Position numbers and translations under genes: made by a program. DNA of 64,000 nucleotides from an uncultured Cytophagales bacterium (GTDB taxonomy: Bacteria; Bacteroidota; Bacteroidia; Cytophagales; UBA9547): assembly GCA_945957555.1 (NCBI GenBank), contig CAMFLX010000008.1:1-64000 (forward strand). Reading direction: 5' to 3'. This document shows positions 59,572 through 64,000 of this stretch, one piece after another. Position 1 is the first letter of the stretch, and the number at the start of each line of letters is the position of its first letter. Under the pieces are notes generated by a model. The model made no database searches, was not told the DNA's origin, and worked only from the letters and a program-made list of their open reading frames with translations.

Positions 59572-61824
59572 TTATTCCTTAAGCACCTTTATGACCTCAG
59601 CCGTACCATTCTGTATGACCTTAACCATGTAAATTCCTTTAGGATAATTCTCTGCAAATACCTTTGTATGAATGGCCGCGCCTTCTTCGACTAAAACCCC
59701 TGAACTATTGAATAGCTGGTACTGGAAGGTGCTTGTGGCTTCCACATGCAGGCTTTCCTTGAATGGATTTGGATAAATCGAAAAATTTGAATTTTCGTTA
59801 TTTGACACTTCTTCCTTATCTATTGACGTAACTACCCCACTCGTAAACTTGATTGTATTCACATCAAACAAATTACCAGCCCCCCCTTTGAAATTCAGAT
59901 AAATATCATGCTGACCCGATGCGCTGATTGTGGTTGAAAAATCCTTCCATGTATCAGTACCTCCTGTACTCGCTACGGTAATGGTTCCCAAGAGTTTACC
60001 ACCTCCTCCAATGTTGCCTTGCCATATTTCAATACTACCCCCAGCGGTACCTGCGGCATTTACTGTAACGCCCGTTGTCACTCTGTCCTGCGTACCTAAA
60101 TCGAGCCCTGACAACATTATCCAATCGCCATTACTGATATTGGTCACTACATTACCAGGGGTCCTAGATACTTTCGACACGCCATACATATTAGTATAAC
60201 TCTCAGCCCTTTGGGGCGCAAAACCGTCTTTGAACATAAACAAATCAAAATCGGCCGTTTTACTCGAGGCATATAGCGCAATGCTGTTACACACCCATTG
60301 GTTATAATTTGGCTGTGTTTTATCAAGAGAAGACACATTGATATCATTACCAATTTTTGTCCATGACAAACCATCGGCGCCGAAATAGCCGCTAATGTTT
60401 TGGCCTTTCCTTTCCATTTTAAGCCATACTTTATTACCTACAGTATTATTGACTTCGTAACTGGTGGAACCAAAATAGAACTTGATTTTTTTGCTGCCAT
60501 TGAATCCACTGCACAGCTTGACAGTGAGGTCGTTATTTCCACTTAAAATCCTGATACCCGCCTCGTGACTAGCGGCTGTTGCATCAAAATCTACCATGGT
60601 AGTAATGTTATAGAACCTGTGCATATCTTTCTTGCAGACATCTTTTGTTCCGGAGCCAGGCTTGATCCGCATCCATCCCGGACGGTCGGTTAGTGACCAC
60701 TGTGAGCCATCGTCTTTTCTGAAGAAATGCCAATCTGGGCTGATGGTGGTAGCTGCAAAATTATCTGATCGTGGCACAAACCATTCTAATCCTCCATCTG
60801 GGAGATTGGGAGCTGTAATGGGATCGCCAACTGGGTTATTGGCGTAAGGTACGTTATTAGCGTCCCATAAAACCTGATGTAACAAACCTTGACGCCCTCC
60901 TTGTGCGGAGTAGTCGGTGCCATTGTTTTCATAGGCATGAGACAAGCACCACCAGGTTCCATCGTCCAATTTTATGGGCTGGCTTATGTGATTCGGACCT
61001 TTAAAGGTGGAAGCCGCCCCCGACGCATTTTTGAAAAACGCAACTGGAGTGGTCCAACCAGATTGTGTTCCAGTAAGGGTAGCAGAACTTATGACCCACT
61101 GGCGACCATATACATCACCTGCAAAGAAATAATAATACCTACCGTTTCTTTTACACATTACTGGACCTTCGGCCATTCCATAAGGATTACTACTGGAGGG
61201 ATTCAACCAATCCATATTGATTACCGTACCTGTTGAATGCCCAGTAGTTTTGTCCAACTTAAGAATACGGTTGACATTGGCTCCGTTTTTCATTACTAAG
61301 TATGGGGTACCATCGTCATCCACAAAGATGGAGTTGTCATAGCCTGTAACTCCCGAACCTTGAATTTTAGTGGGTGCAGACCAAGGACCTGACATAGAAG
61401 TTGCCTTACAGAAATACTGCCCACCTCCTGTATGGTTACTGAAGTAACACCAGAAATAGCCCCCAAATTGAGCCAAGGCTCCTTGCCAAGTTCCATCAGA
61501 AGGAAGATCACTTTGCAAACCTGACCAGTTTGCAGGTACGACACGAGAGATCACTTTCCAGTGAACCAAGTCTTTAGAATGATGGATGGGTAAAAATGGG
61601 GCATAGTGAAACGATGATCCAGTAGAGTAAAAATCATCCCCAACCTTCATCAATGTTTGGTCGGGATGATCCCCTGGCAATACTGGGTTTATATAGTATT
61701 TTACGCCAACTTGGGCGTTCAATTTAACATTGCTACAAATAATTAATATGCACAAAAAGCATCCAATAGAAGAACTAAAACTATATTTCAAACTTTTATG
61801 GAGTAAATATTCCCTCATGAGCAA
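59572..61824 (-). CDS. Secreted GH43-family glycosidase with CBM-like domain and T9SS signal
   Basis: 750 residues. Signal peptide ending VKLNAQ. The GH43 five-bladed propeller starts YYINPVLPGDHPDQTLMKVGDDFY (catalytic Asp ~53) and spans to about 330; GMAEGPVMCKRNGRYYYFFAG holds the likely acid Glu. A beta-sandwich follows (~345-530, GH43-C2/DUF1349-like: SPDWHFFRKDDGSQWSLTDRPGWMRI). Then a CBM6-like module (~560-680: GDWIMLSGLDLGTQDRV..IEIWQG..HDIYLNFKG) and a T9SS sorting domain (FSIYPNPFKESLHVEA..PKGIYMVKVIQNG). Probably an arabinofuranosidase or xylosidase on xylan side or main chains; specificity is not readable. The start ATG is uncertain by a few codons. Confidence 0.88.
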   Translation of the reverse strand: MLMREYLLHKSLKYSFSSSIGCFLCILIICSNVKLNAQVGVKYYINPVLPGDHPDQTLMKVGDDFYSTGSSFHYAPFLPIHHSKDLVHWKVISRVVPANWSGLQSDLPSDGTWQGALAQFGGYFWCYFSNHTGGGQYFCKATSMSGPWSAPTKIQGSGVTGYDNSIFVDDDGTPYLVMKNGANVNRILKLDKTTGHSTGTVINMDWLNPSSSNPYGMAEGPVMCKRNGRYYYFFAGDVYGRQWVISSATLTGTQSGWTTPVAFFKNASGAASTFKGPNHISQPIKLDDGTWWCLSHAYENNGTDYSAQGGRQGLLHQVLWDANNVPYANNPVGDPITAPNLPDGGLEWFVPRSDNFAATTISPDWHFFRKDDGSQWSLTDRPGWMRIKPGSGTKDVCKKDMHRFYNITTMVDFDATAASHEAGIRILSGNNDLTVKLCSGFNGSKKIKFYFGSTSYEVNNTVGNKVWLKMERKGQNISGYFGADGLSWTKIGNDINVSSLDKTQPNYNQWVCNSIALYASSKTADFDLFMFKDGFAPQRAESYTNMYGVSKVSRTPGNVVTNISNGDWIMLSGLDLGTQDRVTTGVTVNAAGTAGGSIEIWQGNIGGGGKLLGTITVASTGGTDTWKDFSTTISASGQHDIYLNFKGGAGNLFDVNTIKFTSGVVTSIDKEEVSNNENSNFSIYPNPFKESLHVEATSTFQYQLFNSSGVLVEEGAAIHTKVFAENYPKGIYMVKVIQNGTAEVIKVLKE

Positions 61825-62410
61825 CTTGTCTTTTAAAATTTCCCATTTACAATCGAGTATTTGTTTTGGTAAGCATGATTTGAAAAAAATATAAAATCTT
61901 GGATAAAAAATTTTATTATTCCGCGAATAGAGGTTAGAGATTAGACATTAGGGGTCTTTGCCTTCGTCAATGCATTATCATCCCTTGGCTGTGGCCAAGG
62001 TAATGTTGTTAATGAATTAAGAAGGAAATAACTCTTCAAATTAAACTGTTGATATGCGATGTTCTCTTCACTTTCTTTTTTTGCTTGCCCAAAAAAAGGG
62101 CACCACACGGGCCAACTTCAAAATCGGTCTCCGCGCAATCCCACCGCTGCCAAAGCCACCGATTTTGCAGTTCGCACCCCGAGTGGACAGCCGCGCACGC
62201 AAGGGCTATGGTAGTTTGACAAGGACGATTTTCAATGCACAATAGGACCTGCCTATTGGGATTGGTTCTTTTTCATCAAGGCAAAAGAACGAAGAAGATC
62301 GCATACCCATAAAGAAACTTTATTGAAATCCTTATCTTGACAACATTGATAGCCAATGGTATATGGATGTGCCGCATATCTAAAACAGCTTGTTGCTTGC
62401 CTCTAAAACG
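61825..62410. other. Intergenic block with G+C-rich repeat-like core
   Basis: No real gene. The core at about 62090-62240 is much richer in G+C than anything nearby and contains a perfect 10-bp inverted repeat CAAAATCGGT...ACCGATTTTG (62119-62128 / 62158-62167). A CCTTGG..CCAAGG hairpin is near 61984-62001. Short open frames on both strands exist across the core, but none has a domain or a good start. It is likely a dispersed repeat or element remnant. Confidence 0.45.
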
Positions 62411-62446
62411 AAAAAGGGGCTCGCCCATTACAGGCAGCCCCTTTTA
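62411..62446 (-). terminator. Terminator of the GH30-like gene
   Basis: AAAAAGGGGCT-CGCC..GGC-AGCCCCTTTT, a stem with flanking A- and T-runs, 54 bp downstream of the stop on the minus strand. Confidence 0.85.
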
Positions 62447-62499
62447 ATTGCACGGTGATTTATGGGTTAATTTCCCTAAAAAATGTTATGAAGCACTTT

Positions 62500-64000
62500 T
62501 TATTCCTTTACCAATTTAACCAACCTAGACAGATCTCCTTTCTTTACTTTTAATAGATAGACACCTTTAGAAAGCTTATTGTCTAAAACGACTTTATCAG
62601 CGACAGTACCTTCTTCCAAAACCACACCCAAGGTATTCATAAATTGATAGTGGAACTCTCCTTCCGTTTCTACAAACAATTGGTCCTCGAATGGATTGGG
62701 ATAGATATTTATATTAAGCGTGCTCAAATCATCGCTTATGTCAGTAATTACCGAATTGAAAGTAAGATAATTAATATTCACATAGTCTACAGCTCCAATG
62801 GTCAATCTCATTACCTTTTGGCCAGCAGTAAGGGGTACGTTTTTCACCATAACAGTTTGCCAAGTCTGCCAAGCTGCTGTGTTGGGGATGGCCACATTGT
62901 TGGCTATGGTGGTTCCGTCCATACTTACCGAAACTGTACGACCATCGCCGTTGCAGGCTACCCTGAAATTCAAGTCGTAGGTTCCTGTTGTTGTTACATT
63001 TACTGTATATTCTAACCACTCACCTGCAGTAGCATATCCTAAATTATATCCTCCCCCAGCATCGGTACAAGTTTCAAGATCTACATCCTCGTCAGTCCTG
63101 AATGTCGCACCACCAGTGTTTCCTGTGGTGGCGTCGTTGTAAGCTATTCCATTACCTCCCAAATCATATTCCTCCGCCTGAATAATTCCCGGTATTGGAT
63201 GTACAATGCCATTATATGGCCCTTGGGGAACGTTTACCTTGATAGTCAGTGTGTCAGATGCGGTATTGCCCAAATTATCCGTTGCAACCACTTTAAGCAG
63301 GTGCTTACCTGCGGTAGCGGCTGTCCATGAATATGAATAAGGCGAACTGTTGTCTGTATTCAACAAAGTGGCTCCATCGTAAAATTTCACACTGGCAATG
63401 CTTCCGCTGGCTATCGTTGCTGTAGCAGCCAAATTGATGGGGGTACCAATCGTATAAGCTCCCGCGGTAGTAGGTGATGTAAAGACTACCTGTGGCACAT
63501 TGCCCAAGTCTCCCACAAATGTGGTAATACTTTGCGCCGGAAGTTGTACAGAAAACGAATTGTTTGATACCGCGATATTGGTTCCTGCTTGCATGTTTCT
63601 TGTGTTGTCTGTGGTGTAGGGGCTAACACTTTTCAAGGTTCCATTCTGAATAGAAAAGCTTTGATTTACGGCCGATGTACCAGTATTTACTGCCACAATT
63701 ACCGCTTTACCGCTTCCTGTGTAGGCAGAAACATACACGTTTGTAGCAGGGGTGGCAGTTGCTTCTACTCTATAATAGCCAGGACGGATAAATTTAGCGA
63801 ATTGACCAAGTACATAAGCTCTCTTAAATATGGTACCATTGGAATTGGCCAAACCGTTGGGCCAAGTGATCCACCAATATACATAAGCGTTCATATTTCC
63901 AGTGACCATACAATCGTGTAGTTCTTTAGACATGGCCATGATATCCGCGATCCCGTCGGTATCAAAATAATGCTCTGTCATCCAAGCCTTTTTGTCTGTT
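62500..64000 (-). CDS. GH30-like secreted glycosidase C-terminal part with CBM6 and T9SS (partial)
   Basis: The frame stays open to the right edge, and an internal ATG at 63981 is not the start (it is preceded in frame by KKAW). The visible part begins WMTEHYFDT, where the Glu is the likely nucleophile of a GH30 (glucuronoxylanase/xylanase-like) domain, then the GH30 C-terminal beta-domain (FAKFIRPGYYRVEATATPATN). It continues with an Ig-like repeat (GAYTIGTPINLAATATI), a CBM6 module (GIIQAEEYDLGGNGIAYND..NVTTTGTYDLNFRVAC) and a T9SS sorting domain (NIYPNPFEDQLFVET..SKGVYLLKVKKG). It probably attacks xylan main chains. The N-terminal half lies beyond the window. Confidence 0.8.
   Translation of the reverse strand, partial: TDKKAWMTEHYFDTDGIADIMAMSKELHDCMVTGNMNAYVYWWITWPNGLANSNGTIFKRAYVLGQFAKFIRPGYYRVEATATPATNVYVSAYTGSGKAVIVAVNTGTSAVNQSFSIQNGTLKSVSPYTTDNTRNMQAGTNIAVSNNSFSVQLPAQSITTFVGDLGNVPQVVFTSPTTAGAYTIGTPINLAATATIASGSIASVKFYDGATLLNTDNSSPYSYSWTAATAGKHLLKVVATDNLGNTASDTLTIKVNVPQGPYNGIVHPIPGIIQAEEYDLGGNGIAYNDATTGNTGGATFRTDEDVDLETCTDAGGGYNLGYATAGEWLEYTVNVTTTGTYDLNFRVACNGDGRTVSVSMDGTTIANNVAIPNTAAWQTWQTVMVKNVPLTAGQKVMRLTIGAVDYVNINYLTFNSVITDISDDLSTLNINIYPNPFEDQLFVETEGEFHYQFMNTLGVVLEEGTVADKVVLDNKLSKGVYLLKVKKGDLSRLVKLVKE

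Noticed and set aside
59461-59694. Plus-strand 77-aa open frame overlapping the GH43 end
   Set aside because: Antisense to a clear gene and without any similarity I recognise.
62036-62245. Small genes in the G+C-rich intergenic block on both strands
   Set aside because: They overlap each other antisense, have no domain or promoter, and look like frames across a repeat.

Overview
The window reads as chromosome of an AT-rich Bacteroidota, most likely Cytophagales (Cytophaga/Sporocytophaga-like). Evidence: promoters of the TTTG / TAnnTTTG type, several proteins with type IX secretion (T9SS) C-terminal sorting domains, a PorP/SprF-family protein, a short (287 aa) primary sigma factor, split transketolase subunits, an L13 that begins MDSLSYKT from a TTG codon, and secreted GH9, GH43 and GH30-like polysaccharide hydrolases.

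Layout. 0-10.7 kb is housekeeping: end of a methyltransferase, M3 peptidase, pdxH, a TerB-like protein, a single-POTRA outer-membrane protein, a TetR regulator with a thioesterase, the primary sigma factor, enolase, carA and an SRPBCC protein. 10.7-15.0 kb holds surface/secreted proteins (a T9SS protein, a 540-aa repeat protein, a beta-helix T9SS protein) behind a duplicated, hairpin-rich leader. 15.0-24.3 kb is accessory: MITE-like repeats, a truncated globin, an array of 21-bp repeats reading as heptapeptides, a G+C-rich gene of unknown role, a REP-associated tyrosine transposase (RAYT) inside its REP hairpins, and small genes (methyltransferase, lipoprotein, DUF1801, YopX-like, ABC-F, NTF2-like).

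24.3-32.3 kb returns to core functions (fabV, divIC/ftsB-like, xerD, PorP/SprF, GH9 cellulase, a XerC-type recombinase, hpf). 32.3-37.2 kb is a two-gene assimilatory nitrate-reductase locus: a NasA-like enzyme fused to a NirB-type FAD reductase, plus a rubredoxin-tailed protein, with a 48-bp perfect palindrome upstream. 37.5-57.5 kb is core: aminotransferase, ispE, bioB, sppA, agmatine deiminase, ppc, transketolase, the rplM-rpsI-rpsB-tsf ribosomal/translation genes, cysQ, rpsU, a frameshifted CDP-alcohol phosphatidyltransferase and a DUF58/BatD-like/VWA operon.

57.6-57.9 kb carries tRNA-Met(CAT) and tRNA-Ser(GGA). From 58 kb to the right edge, three minus-strand secreted enzymes (esterase-like, GH43, GH30-like with CBM6) form a plausible xylan-degradation locus exported by T9SS. 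No CRISPR array, rRNA or prophage was seen. The most novel-looking signals are the heptapeptide repeat array at 16.1 kb, the duplicated structured leader at 11.0-11.4 kb, the RAYT/REP unit, the MITE-like pair, the nitrate-locus palindrome, and a promoter family with a conserved spacer.
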